From UBA9715 sp045629845 (GTDB taxonomy: Bacteria; Actinomycetota; Coriobacteriia; Coriobacteriales; Eggerthellaceae), in NCBI GenBank assembly GCA_045629845.1, contig JAZQRZ010000093.1, forward strand, positions 1 to 23,604: DNA of 23,604 bases, given 5' to 3'. The position numbers were made by a program, and so were the translations under genes. Shown piece by piece: positions 23,000 through 23,604 of the stretch. The first letter of the stretch is position 1. Each line of letters begins with the position of its first letter. The notes below the pieces were generated by a model, which saw only the letters and a list, made by a program, of their open reading frames with translations, searched no databases and had not been told where the DNA came from.

Positions 23000-23036
23000 G
23001 CGGGGCGCTCCCCGCGCAAGCGCTTATGCGCTTGTC
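22998..23036 (-). other. Two hairpins in the 23S-5S spacer
   Basis: GCGCGGGG/CCCCGCGC (22998-23005 with 23010-23017) and CAAGCGC/GCGCTTG (about 23017-23035) stand side by side immediately before the 5S 5' end. The first overlaps the predicted end of 5S, as expected for a precursor processing stem. Confidence 0.5.
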
Positions 23037-23129
23037 AAAGTTCCGCGATGCTACTTCTGACGTACCTTGGCGGCTGCATGGCGTCCCATCGAGCGCGACC
23101 ACAATGAAGTGATGTGCTACTTAGCAGAT

Positions 23130-23604
<475 letters not shown>

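Noticed and set aside
22886..23107. Open frame across the 5S gene
   Set aside because: The bases are 5S rRNA and its spacer, which are not translated.

Overview
The window is chromosomal DNA of about 50% GC, with a more GC-rich rRNA end. It probably comes from a strict or facultatively anaerobic, asaccharolytic-leaning bacterium. A flavodiiron O2/NO reductase, an electron-transferring FixABCX set, an acyl-CoA dehydrogenase and a fused CoA-transferase all fit anaerobic life. My best guess is an actinobacterium of the Coriobacteriia (Eggerthellales-like), but that is an inference from gene style and nothing in the window proves it. Most genes are on the minus strand, are densely packed, and start behind clear AAGGAG-type ribosome sites.

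Left part (1-5500). A minus-strand cluster reads ArsR-family regulator, then A-type flavoprotein (FprA), then glucose-6-phosphate isomerase (cut by the window edge). The regulator carries a complete SmtB/CzrA-type alpha-5 metal site. It has a promoter with a 20-bp imperfect palindrome just downstream of the predicted transcription start. Divergent from it are a coiled-coil protein with five tandem 11-residue repeats, a 55-residue single-span membrane protein, and a nine-span membrane protein with a PF06541-like C-terminal half.

Middle (5500-15400, minus strand). In order along the coordinates: a DUF4013-like membrane protein with a long acidic/alanine tail; rplL and rplJ behind an L10-leader RNA with an attenuator hairpin; and an operon transcribed as acnA, icd (eukaryotic-type NADP enzyme), then an unrecognised 695-residue membrane protein. 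A small helical-repeat protein follows further upstream.

Right part (15400-22800). One locus runs, in transcription order, acyl-CoA dehydrogenase, fixA, fixB, fixC, fixX, CoA-transferase. It is divergent from a LysR-type regulator, with repeated AATCAA/TTGATT motifs covering both promoters. The content matches the E. coli ydi and cai loci: a CoA-transferase activates a carboxylic acid, a CaiA/YdiO-like dehydrogenase acts on (most likely reduces) the enoyl-CoA, and FixABCX handles the electrons. Inside this operon the fixB-fixC gap holds a compact potential three-way-junction RNA (13-bp closing helix, two inner hairpins, and a competing alternative helix). The gap before fixA holds a perfect 12-bp hairpin. 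The three-way element is the best candidate here for something undescribed.

Right edge (22870-23604). The 3' end of an rRNA operon on the minus strand: partial 23S, spacer hairpins, 5S, and a terminator. No CRISPR array, insertion sequence, phage gene or tRNA was seen.
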